The position numbers and the translations under genes are program-made. From positions 248,001 through 312,000 of the forward strand of contig NZ_SNQG01000004.1 in NCBI RefSeq assembly GCF_004378255.1: a stretch of DNA of 64,000 nt, given 5' to 3'. This document shows positions 31,273 through 39,967 of the stretch, one piece after another. This DNA comes from Mucilaginibacter phyllosphaerae. Lineage in GTDB: Bacteria; Bacteroidota; Bacteroidia; Sphingobacteriales; Sphingobacteriaceae. The notes below the pieces were generated by a model, which did not search any database, had not been told where the DNA came from, and worked only from the letters and a program-made list of their open reading frames with translations. The first letter of the stretch is position 1. Each line of letters opens with the position of its first letter.

Positions 31273-34200
31273 TTAATCTGCCAGTTCTCTAAGGTCTACC
31301 GGTACTACCCTTGATATCCCTTGCTCTACCATGGTAACGCCGTAAACGATATCTGTACAGGCTATGGTGCGCTTGTTGTGTGATATGATGATGAATTGTG
31401 ATTCTTTAGAGAATTTACGAATGATGTTATTAAATTTATCAATATTGGTATCATCCAGCGGGGCATCAACCTCATCAAAAATACAGAAGGGGGCAGGTTT
31501 AAGCAGGTAAAGCGAAAACAGTATGGCCGTAGCTGTTAATGTTTTTTCGCCGCCCGATAACTGGTTGATAGATAAGGGCCTTTTACCCTTTGGCCTTGCA
31601 ATAATATCTATTTCAGAGTCCAGCGGGCGTTCCGGTTCGCTCAAGATCAGGTCGCAAGAGTCTTCCTCATTAAATAACGACCGGAATACCTTGATGAAAT
31701 TCTCGCGTACCAAAGTAAATGCCGACATGAATTTTTCTTTGGCCGTATCATCTATCTCCTGTATGGTTGCCAGTAAAGATGCTTTTGCTTCTGCCAGATC
31801 CTTCTTTTGCCCCTGGATAAAGGCATGGCGCTCGCTCATTTCATTATATGCTTCAACGGCCATTGGGTTTATGGCGCCAAAATCGTCCAGTTGGCGTTTC
31901 ATTTTTTCGGTGCGTTCGCGTATGTCTTCTTCGTTATCAGCCGCGTTGGGTTCTGCCTCCAGCAAATCATTAATATCTACATTAAACTCTACCGATAGGC
32001 GCTCGCGCAAGGCATTTAATTCAATTTTAAGATTGTTACGCTCATCCTTCAGTTCATTCTCTAAAGCTTCGGCCTGGTCTTTCTTTTGGCGTAGTTTAGA
32101 TATTTCGTTCTCACTTTCGGTAATAGTAGCGCGCCATGCATAATATTCCTGCTCTGCTTCTGCGGTGCCTTTTTCAAGGGCTTCCTTTTGCTCATACATC
32201 TCCAGCAGGCTTTCATCGCTATCGCCGGTTTGCTGCAGGTTTTCTTTGATGGCTGCCCTGGCTTTTTCCAGTTCGGTGCTGTTTTGTTTGATGCGTACGT
32301 CTAAATGCTCTAACTGTGTTTCGCGGTAATCAAGATCTTTCAGCAAGCCCGATACCTTGTTCTGTTGCTGATGAAAGCGAATGTTTTCTTGATTATAGGT
32401 GTTAGATTGCACCATAACCATTTCGTTAAGCTCGTTAAAGGCTTGTTGCTTATCCAGCATCAGCTCGCTTTGCATTTGCTTTTGTTCTTTCAGGTCTATT
32501 AGTTGTGGGCCAAGGGCAAGTATATCGTTTTTTATGCCTGCTACCTTGTTAGCGATATCCTGTTTGCGGTTAAGGCTGTTCTCTATAAACGCCTGGTATT
32601 GTTCCTGCTTGGTTTTAACAGTGATCAGTTCGGTATTCAGTTGGTTAAGTTGTTGCTGCTTTTGCCTTACATCGTTAGCATTGCCGGATGCTTTTAAAGT
32701 AACTAAACGTGTTTGCAGTTCCTCGCTTTTATTTTTATGGGCCTGGATGCGGGCTTCTGCCTGTTTAATTTCTTTTAACAGGTTATCCAGATTTTTGGCA
32801 CGCCCTATACGCTTGCCCTCAAACAGGCCTACTGATCCGCCGGCCATCGTATGGCGCGATTTGTTGAATTTGCCGCTTTTACCTATCAGCACTACGCCAT
32901 CCGGTAATTGCAAGGTATTAACGTTTTGTTCGCTACTGTCATTTACCAGGTAAACATTTTTTAGCAAGTGGTTGCATAAAGGTTTATACCGCTCTTCTAC
33001 TTCTACCACAGATAGGGCAGGGAGTGCCCCCTCTAAATCTCCCCCGATAGGGGAGACTATTTCTTCTAAAGCCCACCCTTTCGGGGAGGGTTTGGGTGGG
33101 GCTTCTTCTTTATAGTTATCTAGTATAAAAAAATGCGCCCTTCCTTTAGCCGAGTTACTTAACAAGTTAATAGCGGCAATCGCCTCGCCGTAATTATTTA
33201 CCACGTAGTGGTTCATTAGCGGCTCCAGATAGTTTTCAATAGCTACGCGGTATTCTTCCTTACAAAATAAGATATCGCTAAACAGGGTGACTGTTTTAGC
33301 CCAGCCAGTATTCTTTTTCAGGAAGCGGATACTTTCCGGGAATCCTTCCAGGTTGTCGACCAAACTTTTGGTAAGGCTGTATTCATTTTGTTTAGCGTCC
33401 AGCTTACGGCCATCTGCAGATATACTGTCATTAACTGCTTTTAGTTCGTTTTCTGTTTGTGTTATTTGTTCCTGCAGTTTGTTTTCGGTTTCCACTGCCA
33501 GTTCATATTCACTTTTAACTGCTTCAGCACGCGTTTCCAATTCGGCTACCACCGTATTAAAGTGCGATAGTTCGGCCTCTTTGTTGGTTGTATCCTCCAT
33601 GTTGCGCTGGCTTTCCTGCTCAAGCGCCTGTTGTTGAATGTTCAGGATATCAATATCCTTTTCGGCTTTGTAAACCTGGTTTTGCAGGCGGCCATTTATG
33701 CTGTTTAGTTCGTTTAACTCATTACGTGCCTCTGCCTGTTGGGTACGCAGCTCATCAACTGCTTCTTTTAATTCTGCTACACGTTGGGTAATGGTTTGCA
33801 GGTTTTCGTCTTCCTGTAACTTTTCCTCGTTAAGGCGCTTTATGTTGTACTGAACGTGTTTAAACTGGTTATTGTCGCGTTCCAGTTCATCTTTTAAACG
33901 CGTTTCTTTATCCTGCTGATTTTTTAGCTGTTCGTTCTTTACACGCTTTTCGCTTTCATAAGCACGTATCTTTGCCGTAAATTCGTTACTGGCTTTTTGC
34001 TGCGCCGCCAGATTTTTTTCTTTGGTCAGGCTATCCAGTTTGTTTTGCTGCAAGGCCGCTTCCTGTTTATCTATCTGTGCAGCTATGCCGGATTTTTGTT
34101 CCCGGTGAACCTGTTCTTTTTCTTCAATTTCGGCAAGCGATTTACTAAAATTTGCGATACGGTAAGATGCCAGGGAAATACTTAAAGTTTTATACTGATC

Positions 34201-34857
34201 CCGCAGTTTGTAATAACGCTCGGTTTTTTTGGCCTGGTTTTCCAGCGTTTTTAAATTTTTCTCAATTTCAAAAAGCAGGTCTTCCACACGTTCCAGGTCG
34301 GCTTCTGTATCTTTTAATTTGCTAAAAGTTTGTTTTTTGCGAAGTTTATACTTGGATATACCTGATGCTTCTTCAAATAAATTACGTCGCGATCCCTCTT
34401 TGTTGTTAATGATCTCGTCTATCATCTTTAATTCGATGATAGCGTACGAATCGGCTCCTATACCGGTATCAAGTAAAAGATCGGTAATATCCTTTAAGCG
34501 GCACTGTACATCGTTTAAGCGGTACTCGCTTTCGCCGGTACGGTAAAGCCTGCGTGTGAGCGTAACCTGCGAAAAATCTGTAGGGAGTATATTTTTGGTG
34601 TTGTCAAATGTTAAAGATACCTCGGCAAGGTTAGCTGCTTTGCGGCTTTTTGTTCCGTTAAAAATAATGTTATCCATTTTTTCGGAACGAAGTGCACGGG
34701 TGCTTTGCTCGCCCAAAACCCAGCGGATAGCATCTACCACGTTACTTTTACCGCAACCGTTAGGGCCTGCAATAGCGGTAACACCCTCATTAAAATTAAT
34801 GGTGATCTTATCGCCAAAACTTTTAAAACCCTTGATCTCTAATTTGGTAAGCTGCAT
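31273..34857 (-). CDS. smc: Chromosome segregation protein SMC
   Basis: A 1194-aa SMC ATPase. Head motifs are Walker A 'AIAGPNGCGKSNVVDAIRWV' (about 28-47), signature 'NQLSGGEKTLTATAILFSLY' and Walker B 'FCIFDEVDAPLDD' near the C terminus. Long coiled coils lie either side of a hinge at about 510-680. It condenses and segregates DNA with ScpA/ScpB. In the hinge, residues about 585-617 ('KPSPKGWALEEIVSPIGG' onward) are encoded by an interspersed palindromic repeat that keeps the frame. Slightly longer than homologues for that reason. Confidence 0.96.
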   Translation of the reverse strand: MQLTKLEIKGFKSFGDKITINFNEGVTAIAGPNGCGKSNVVDAIRWVLGEQSTRALRSEKMDNIIFNGTKSRKAANLAEVSLTFDNTKNILPTDFSQVTLTRRLYRTGESEYRLNDVQCRLKDITDLLLDTGIGADSYAIIELKMIDEIINNKEGSRRNLFEEASGISKYKLRKKQTFSKLKDTEADLERVEDLLFEIEKNLKTLENQAKKTERYYKLRDQYKTLSISLASYRIANFSKSLAEIEEKEQVHREQKSGIAAQIDKQEAALQQNKLDSLTKEKNLAAQQKASNEFTAKIRAYESEKRVKNEQLKNQQDKETRLKDELERDNNQFKHVQYNIKRLNEEKLQEDENLQTITQRVAELKEAVDELRTQQAEARNELNELNSINGRLQNQVYKAEKDIDILNIQQQALEQESQRNMEDTTNKEAELSHFNTVVAELETRAEAVKSEYELAVETENKLQEQITQTENELKAVNDSISADGRKLDAKQNEYSLTKSLVDNLEGFPESIRFLKKNTGWAKTVTLFSDILFCKEEYRVAIENYLEPLMNHYVVNNYGEAIAAINLLSNSAKGRAHFFILDNYKEEAPPKPSPKGWALEEIVSPIGGDLEGALPALSVVEVEERYKPLCNHLLKNVYLVNDSSEQNVNTLQLPDGVVLIGKSGKFNKSRHTMAGGSVGLFEGKRIGRAKNLDNLLKEIKQAEARIQAHKNKSEELQTRLVTLKASGNANDVRQKQQQLNQLNTELITVKTKQEQYQAFIENSLNRKQDIANKVAGIKNDILALGPQLIDLKEQKQMQSELMLDKQQAFNELNEMVMVQSNTYNQENIRFHQQQNKVSGLLKDLDYRETQLEHLDVRIKQNSTELEKARAAIKENLQQTGDSDESLLEMYEQKEALEKGTAEAEQEYYAWRATITESENEISKLRQKKDQAEALENELKDERNNLKIELNALRERLSVEFNVDINDLLEAEPNAADNEEDIRERTEKMKRQLDDFGAINPMAVEAYNEMSERHAFIQGQKKDLAEAKASLLATIQEIDDTAKEKFMSAFTLVRENFIKVFRSLFNEEDSCDLILSEPERPLDSEIDIIARPKGKRPLSINQLSGGEKTLTATAILFSLYLLKPAPFCIFDEVDAPLDDTNIDKFNNIIRKFSKESQFIIISHNKRTIACTDIVYGVTMVEQGISRVVPVDLRELAD
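33014..33106. repeat. In-frame palindromic repeat inside smc
   Basis: A G/C-tract block with three hairpins: GGGCA/TGCCCC (from 33015), TCTCCCC/GGGGAGA (33038-33044 and 33050-33056), and AAGCCCACCC/GGGTGGGGCTT (33069 to 33105). Its base composition differs sharply from the rest of smc. It looks like the interspersed palindromic elements of Bacteroidota intergenic regions but lies within a reading frame without stops. Confidence 0.65.
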
Positions 34858-34888
34858 TAATGGGTAGCGTGGTACGTATAAAAATTAA

Positions 34889-35159
34889 GATTTGAAAATA
34901 GTGAATTCAGCTGAAACCGCAAAGCGCACGTTTGGCTATACTTCTGCCGGTGCCAGCGTGGCATGGCCAGGAAGATCTATCTTCAATCGGGTGTAAATCA
35001 GCGTGGCAGATAACCATCATTATGCTTTACAAAAATGCGGTCTCTGCCAGGTTGTTCTCTATGGCCATTTTTTGCATTACTGCATCTGGCAGCTATATTG
35101 TAAGCTGGCAAATAGCAGCAGAATTATCACCAAAAGTTTGTCGGTAAAGCATCTGCCTG
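34889..35159 (-). pseudogene. Decayed 5' fragment of a PhzF-family isomerase gene
   Basis: This fills the 332-base gap between smc and the ABC gene. Read on the minus strand across frameshifts and stops it gives 'QADAF', 'GDNSAAICQL', then stop and 'LPDAVMQKMAIENNLAETAF' (35092-35030), then in another frame 'VKHNDGYLPR', stop, 'FTP', and 'LPGHATLAPAEV' (34971-34937). These follow the order of the PhzF N-terminal half (DAFT..GNPAAVC..LP..MQ.IA.ENNLAETAF..LRWFTP..E.DL.GHATLA). At least two frameshifts and three stops are present and the C-terminal two thirds are gone. A short reading frame on the other strand here is coincidental. Confidence 0.8.
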
Positions 35160-35189
35160 GTAAATAGGGAGAGTCATGATATTTGTTAT

Positions 35190-35852
35190 TTACCTACCGC
35201 TAAGATAACCGTAAGTAATTAATTTATCATTATTGGTGATGTGTTTTGTACAGCCGTTATTCAATAAAATCACCTTATCGCTAACTTCTAATATATTGTA
35301 ATACTGATGGTCGGTTATGATAATACCTTTACGCTTGGCACAGGCACGGATAACAGACTTAAACTCATCAGCCTGGATAGGCGAAATATGTGTAAAGGGT
35401 TCATCAAGCAATATAAAATCTGCTTTGCTATGGATGATCATCATCGTTTCTAACTGCCGTAGTTCACCACCCGATAATTCATTAACAAATTTATCATAAC
35501 TACGCTGATAAGCGGGTAGTTCTGTAAATTCATTCCATGATGCAGGATCAACAATTTGCCGGGCAAGCTTTTTAATTACAATATTATCCGGTAAGTAATT
35601 GTGCTGTGGTAAATACGCCATTGGGTTATCCCGGTAGCCTTTATAAATAAATTGACCATTGATACTTACATGCTTGTAACCTGCTTTTAGTATCCCGAAG
35701 AGGATTTTTAACAGTGAGGATTTACCACAACCATTGCGGCCAAGCAGGCCAATAACCTCGCCTTGTTTGCAGCTAAGGTGAACATCTTGTAAAATCTTTC
35801 GCCCGCCAAACTCCAGTTGAATGCTATCAGCTTTTAATGTGAGCAAATCCAT
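35190..35852 (-). CDS. ABC transporter ATP-binding protein
   Basis: A 220-aa ABC ATPase with Walker A 'GLLGRNGCGKSSLLKILFGI' (about 34-53), signature 'VNELSGGELRQLETMMI' (about 138), Walker B 'ADFILLDEPFTHI' and H-loop 'IIITDHQYY'. It resembles the ATPases of small unknown exporters in Bacteroidota. It overlaps the preceding small membrane-protein gene by 26 bases. That protein is too small for a classical permease, so the partner is unclear. Confidence 0.85.
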   Translation of the reverse strand: MDLLTLKADSIQLEFGGRKILQDVHLSCKQGEVIGLLGRNGCGKSSLLKILFGILKAGYKHVSINGQFIYKGYRDNPMAYLPQHNYLPDNIVIKKLARQIVDPASWNEFTELPAYQRSYDKFVNELSGGELRQLETMMIIHSKADFILLDEPFTHISPIQADEFKSVIRACAKRKGIIITDHQYYNILEVSDKVILLNNGCTKHITNNDKLITYGYLSGR

Positions 35853-36153
35853 GTAGCGTTAAAATAAGCAGGATAGTGGCAGTTAAATAGCTAAAAAAAT
35901 CAAATGCAAATGCATAAACATACATCCGGGTAATGCTGTAGCCTGCATTACGGAAATACATATAAGTTTTATTGGCAAAGTAATTTTTGTAAGCTATGGT
36001 TGCCATATAACCAATGGCCTTAATAAATATGGTGTACCCTATAAACCAAAAGCCAATCTTAAATATATCTAAAAGGCATATCAGGGTAAATATTAGGTTG
36101 ATGATATAAATAGGTTTGTAAAAATACCAGGTTAAGGTGCGGATATTAGCCAT
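35827..36153 (-). CDS. Small membrane protein next to the ABC ATPase
   Basis: A 108-aa protein (ATG at 36153; a TTG at 36177 would overlap the endonuclease V stop). It has three hydrophobic segments: 'PIYIINLIFTLICLLDIFKI', 'FIGYTIFIKAIGYMATIAYK' and 'FDFFSYLTATILLILTLHGF'. 'YFRNAGYSITRMYVYAFAFD' lies between them. Overlap with the ABC gene suggests a minimal ABC system. Family not recognised. Confidence 0.65.
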   Translation of the reverse strand: MANIRTLTWYFYKPIYIINLIFTLICLLDIFKIGFWFIGYTIFIKAIGYMATIAYKNYFANKTYMYFRNAGYSITRMYVYAFAFDFFSYLTATILLILTLHGFAHIKS

Positions 36154-36169
36154 GTATGGTTTAAGCGCA

Positions 36170-36874
36170 TTAATCAAACAACCCCATCTGCTTAGTTCTG
36201 TTATCCCCGTTCTCTATCCTTATTTTGTTTACTAAGAGGTGCGCCTGCCTTGTGGGTTCAGGTATGCGGTAGCCGCGAATGCAATTTTTTATCACATCAA
36301 CGCTTTGCTGCATATTGATATTGTGCCCGGGAGAAATATAAATAGGTTTGCAGCGTGGTTTGCTGCGCAGGGCGATACCTACCAATTCATTGTTGTCATA
36401 CATCGGGCTTTCAGCAAAAAGTTTATCGGCAGGTTCAATGTATTTGCCATATAGCCTGCTTTTTGCGCTGCCTATGGTTGGTACACCCGTAAGCAAGCCA
36501 AAGTGTGTAGCAATGCCCATACGGCGTTCGTGGGCTATTCCCTGGCCATCAAGCACTAATATATCGGGTTTCGAGTACAGATTATTCCAGGCGTTGAACA
36601 GGGCAGGTACTTCCCTAAAGGCCAGCAAGCCCGATATGTAAGGGAACGAAGTATGCGATATGGCGGTAGCAGTAGTAATAACCTGCATATCGGGGTACCT
36701 GAAAACCACGATGCCCGCATACAAAATATCCGAATTTTTATCAAAGGAAATATCCGCTCCTGCAATTGTTTTTATAGGCGTGGTAAGTTCGCAAATATTT
36801 ATTTTTTGGCGCAGTTGGTTTTGATAAGCAATAGCTTCGGCAGGGGTAAGGTGTTCGTAGCCGTGTGGATCCAT
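36170..36874 (-). CDS. nfi: Endonuclease V (deoxyinosine 3' endonuclease)
   Basis: A 234-aa EndoV. It cuts DNA one base 3' of deoxyinosine and helps repair deaminated adenine. It has 'IAGADISF' (catalytic Asp), 'PYISGLLAFREVPALF' (family PYIPG; here Ser instead of Pro in the wedge loop), 'DILVLDGQGIAHERRMGIAT' and 'VPTIGSAKSRLYG'. It ends 17 bases before the ATG of the small membrane protein gene and may share a transcript with it and the ABC gene. Confidence 0.93.
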   Translation of the reverse strand: MDPHGYEHLTPAEAIAYQNQLRQKINICELTTPIKTIAGADISFDKNSDILYAGIVVFRYPDMQVITTATAISHTSFPYISGLLAFREVPALFNAWNNLYSKPDILVLDGQGIAHERRMGIATHFGLLTGVPTIGSAKSRLYGKYIEPADKLFAESPMYDNNELVGIALRSKPRCKPIYISPGHNINMQQSVDVIKNCIRGYRIPEPTRQAHLLVNKIRIENGDNRTKQMGLFD

Positions 36875-36891
36875 ATAGATATAACATAAAA

Positions 36892-36922
36892 AAGCCCCCG
36901 CTTGTTTAAAAAACGGAGGCTT
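36892..36922. terminator. Hairpin terminator downstream of rpoD
   Basis: AAGCCCCCG / CGGAGGCTT, a stem with one mismatch, with A-rich and T-containing flanks. It lies 20 bases past the rpoD stop on the minus strand and just before the nfi start. Confidence 0.65.
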
Positions 36923-36941
36923 GATATTAACCTTTAGTTTA

Positions 36942-37802
36942 TTATCCTAAGTATGATTTCAGGATCTTACTGCGCGAGGTATGGCGAAGCCTTTGCAGTG
37001 CTTTATCTTTTATCTGCCTTACACGTTCGCGTGTTAAATTGAATTTTTCTCCAATTTCTTCCAGTGATAACGGATGATTGGTGCCTAAACCAAAAAACAG
37101 TACAATTATTTCCCGTTCGCGTTCGGTAAGAGTAGATAACGAGCGTTTGATCTCTTCAGATAACGATTCGTTGATCAGGATAGAATCTGTATTCGGCTCC
37201 TGGTTTTCCAGTACGTCAAGCAATGTATTTTCTTCGCCCTGTACAAACGGTGCATCCATAGATACATGGCGGCCGCTGTTGCTCAGGGTATCAGATATTT
37301 TGTCTACAGTGGTTTCTAAAATATCGGCAAGTTCTTCAGGGGAAGGCTCACGTTCGTATTCCTGCTCAAGCTTTGAAAAAGCCTTGCTTATTTTGCTTAA
37401 CGACCCTACTTGGTTTAACGGCAGGCGCACAATACGGCTTTGCTCGGCAATAGCCTGTAGTATAGACTGGCGGATCCACCAAACAGCGTATGATATGAAT
37501 TTAAAACCTTTAGTTTCGTCAAAGCGTTTGGCTGCTTTAATTAAACCTAAGTTGCCTTCGTTTATTAGGTCGCCAAGGGTAAGGCCCTGGTTTTGATATT
37601 GTTTGGCTACCGATACCACAAAACGTAAATTTGTTTTGGTTAAACGTTCTAACGCAGCCTGGTCGCCTTCTCTAATTTTCTGTGCTAAGATTACTTCTTC
37701 TTCGGCAGTTATTAGGTCAACTTTACCAATTTCGTGCAGGTATTTGTCGAGTGATTGCGACTCACGGTTGGTAATGGATTGAGTTATCTTAAGTTGTCTC
37801 AT
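36942..37802 (-). CDS. rpoD: Primary sigma factor RpoD/SigA (Bacteroidota type)
   Basis: A 286-aa sigma-70 factor. It opens at region 1.2 ('[20 protein letters not shown]') and has no region 1.1. Region 2 follows ('[20 protein letters not shown]', '[20 protein letters not shown]'), then region 3 and region 4 ('[16 protein letters not shown]', '[20 protein letters not shown]'). This short form is the housekeeping sigma factor of Bacteroidota and recognises TTG-N19-TAnnTTTG. It has its own promoter box and terminator. Confidence 0.95.
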   Translation of the reverse strand: MRQLKITQSITNRESQSLDKYLHEIGKVDLITAEEEVILAQKIREGDQAALERLTKTNLRFVVSVAKQYQNQGLTLGDLINEGNLGLIKAAKRFDETKGFKFISYAVWWIRQSILQAIAEQSRIVRLPLNQVGSLSKISKAFSKLEQEYEREPSPEELADILETTVDKISDTLSNSGRHVSMDAPFVQGEENTLLDVLENQEPNTDSILINESLSEEIKRSLSTLTEREREIIVLFFGLGTNHPLSLEEIGEKFNLTRERVRQIKDKALQRLRHTSRSKILKSYLG

Positions 37803-37844
37803 TTATTTAATTAACCTCTATTCTTATATTTAGAATTGAACGTG

Positions 37845-37852
37845 CAAAGGTA
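37845..37852 (-). promoter_or_regulatory. -7 promoter box of rpoD
   Basis: On the minus strand TACCTTTG matches TAnnTTTG, 42 bases before the rpoD ATG. A clear TTG is not seen exactly 19 bases upstream, where the sequence is AT-rich. Confidence 0.5.
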
Positions 37853-37994
37853 TAAATTTGTTTCTAAAAATAATACTTTTATACAGAAGTAAGCCAGTAT
37901 TTTACGATTATGTGAGAAAGTTTTAAACAGCTTATTTTGGAATAATTTTTGTTGCTGGCAATCCCAAAAACAACCCTTTTTTGATGATAACAAA

Positions 37995-38834
37995 TCACAT
38001 CTCTTCTAACTTAAACAAGTCTTTTATCCGGATACCTTTTTCGGTTTGCTGTAAAGTGCAGCATTCGTTAACCGGGTCATGTTCCATATAAAGAATGTAT
38101 TGCTGCTCAACAGCCTCGTTCCAGTAAATTTTTCTTTCATCTAAAGTTTTCATCGGGAACATGTCATAAGCCATTACATAAGGTAGGGGCACGTGGCCCG
38201 CAGAAGGTAACAGATCTGCCATATACAACACTTGCTTCCCTTTGTAATTGATCAACGGCAGCATCATGGCATCGGTATGGCCGTATGCAAACTTAATTTT
38301 TATATCATCGGTAAAACTCACGCCGTCCTGAGCTGATACAAACTTTAACCGGCCGCTTTGCTGTATTGGCAAAATGTTATCTTTTAAGAAAGAGGCCTTC
38401 TCGCGGTCATTCGGGTTAACTGCCCATTCCCAATGTTGCCGGTTGCTCCAGTAGGTGGCATTTTTAAAAGCAGGCAATAACTTTTCGCCATCTCTGATCA
38501 CTGCGCCCCCAACATGGTCAAAATGCAAATGCGTTAAAAATACATCAGTAATATCATCCCTGTGGAAACCTTTGGCAGCTAATGAACTATCCATGGTAGC
38601 ATTGCCATGCAAATAATAATGGCTAAAAAATTTCTCATCCTGTTTATTGCCTATGCCGGTGTCTATTAATATTAAACGCTTGCCATCCTCAATAAGCAGG
38701 CAGCGCATCGCCCATGTACAAAGGTTTTTATCATCAGCCGGGTTTGTTTTGTTCCAGATGGCTTTTGGTACAACGCCAAACATTGCACCGCCGTCCAGTT
38801 TAAAAAAGCCGGTATCAATAGTATGTAGCTTCAT
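37995..38834 (-). CDS. MBL-fold metallo-hydrolase
   Basis: A 279-aa metallo-beta-lactamase-fold enzyme with 'ILIDTGIGNKQD', the metal motif 'VFLTHLHFDHVGGAV' (about 104-118), 'FAYGHTDAMMLPLI' and 'YMADLLPSAGHVP' (bridging Asp). It belongs to the lactonase/AHL-hydrolase-like branch, but the substrate is not determined. No signal peptide. Single gene. Confidence 0.88.
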   Translation of the reverse strand: MKLHTIDTGFFKLDGGAMFGVVPKAIWNKTNPADDKNLCTWAMRCLLIEDGKRLILIDTGIGNKQDEKFFSHYYLHGNATMDSSLAAKGFHRDDITDVFLTHLHFDHVGGAVIRDGEKLLPAFKNATYWSNRQHWEWAVNPNDREKASFLKDNILPIQQSGRLKFVSAQDGVSFTDDIKIKFAYGHTDAMMLPLINYKGKQVLYMADLLPSAGHVPLPYVMAYDMFPMKTLDERKIYWNEAVEQQYILYMEHDPVNECCTLQQTEKGIRIKDLFKLEEM

Positions 38835-39018
38835 GTAGTTATAATGTATTTATAGATGAAGGTATAAAATCTTTAAACATTTCCTCTAATTATCCATATT
38901 TAAGAAACTCCCACAAGTGTAATTTAGCTAATCAAGAAATTAATTTATTTCTTAAAACTATAATCAGATGGGCCGTGTTGTACATATATAAATAAAAATA
39001 GAGGATCTGACCGCCTGC

Positions 39019-39891
39019 ATGGCAAAGGAATATAATATGAGTGCAGAACAACAAACTCCCGATAAGCAAGATCACCAGCCGGGTGTAGAATCTGAAATGC
39101 TGCCAAAGCCGGAGTTTATTAAAACAGCTTATAAAGCAGCGGGTAAATTAGCAGGAAAGGTTGCTTTGATAACCGGTGGCGATAGTGGTATAGGCCGCTC
39201 GGTTGCCGTACATTATGCAGCCGAAGGCGCAGATGTGGCCATAGTTTATTTGGAAGAAGATGGTGATGCCGAAGAAACAAAAGGATTGATAGAAAAATAT
39301 GGTAAACAATGCTTGCTGATTAAAGGGGATGTTAAAAACTGCGAGTTTTGCCGTGAAGCTGTGGAACAAACCGTAAGCAAGTTTGGCAAACTAAACATAT
39401 TGGTTAATAATGCCGGCATGCAGGTGCCGCAAAAGGAGTTTAAAGATATTACAGAACAGCAACTGGAAGATACCTTTAAAACCAACATCTTCGCTTACTT
39501 CCATTTTGCAACGGCCGCAGCAGATCATTTAAAAGCGGGTGACAGCATCATTAACACCACATCGGTAACGGCTTACCGCTCGTCGCCCAACCTGATAGAT
39601 TATTCATCTACCAAAGGTGCCATAACAACCTTTACACGTTCGTTGGCTACCAATCTGGTTAAAAAGAATATCAGGGTGAATGCTGTAGCACCCGGCCCTG
39701 TGTGGACACCGCTTATTGTATCTACATTTGACGAAGAAAAAATAAAAGAATTTGGCAGCGAAACAGCTATGAAGCGCGCCGGCCAGCCATCAGAAATTGG
39801 GCCTGCTTATGTTTTCCTGGCGTCAGACGATGCCTCTTTCATTACCGGTCAGGTAATACATATTAATGGCGGCGAGGTAGTAAACGGCTAA
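39019..39891 (+). CDS. Short-chain dehydrogenase/reductase (YhdG/GsiB-like SDR)
   Basis: A 290-aa SDR. A polar N-terminal extension of about 45 residues ('EQQTPDKQDHQPGVESEMLP') precedes the Rossmann fold: 'ITGGDSGIGRSVAVHYAAEG' (TGxxxGIG), 'NILVNNAGMQVPQ', 'TSVTAY' Ser and 'YSSTKGA' (YxxxK). The C-terminal 'ASDDASFITGQVIHINGGEV' is typical. This extended group is often stress-induced; the substrate is unknown. ATG at 39019 or 39037 are possible. Confidence 0.9.
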   Translation: MAKEYNMSAEQQTPDKQDHQPGVESEMLPKPEFIKTAYKAAGKLAGKVALITGGDSGIGRSVAVHYAAEGADVAIVYLEEDGDAEETKGLIEKYGKQCLLIKGDVKNCEFCREAVEQTVSKFGKLNILVNNAGMQVPQKEFKDITEQQLEDTFKTNIFAYFHFATAAADHLKAGDSIINTTSVTAYRSSPNLIDYSSTKGAITTFTRSLATNLVKKNIRVNAVAPGPVWTPLIVSTFDEEKIKEFGSETAMKRAGQPSEIGPAYVFLASDDASFITGQVIHINGGEVVNG

Positions 39892-39924
39892 ATAAAAAGC
39901 TTAATTCATGTTGTAATAAATTAA

Positions 39925-39950
39925 GAGGGCCGGCATTTATACCGGTCCTT
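39925..39950. terminator. Hairpin terminator between SDR and sugar dehydrogenase genes
   Basis: GAGGGCCGG / CCGGTCCTT forms an imperfect stem (one G-T), followed by TTTTAATTT. It lies between convergent genes. Confidence 0.6.
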
Positions 39951-39967
39951 TTAATTTATCTGTTTTT

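Noticed and set aside
31523..34867. Several plus-strand open frames of 100-200 codons opposite smc
   Set aside because: They are Ser/Leu/Phe/Cys-rich shadows of the smc coiled-coil codons and have no ribosome sites or homology.
34932..35147. A 71-codon open frame on the plus strand between smc and the ABC gene
   Set aside because: The opposite strand shows phzF remnants in the expected order; the plus-strand frame has odd composition and is coincidental.
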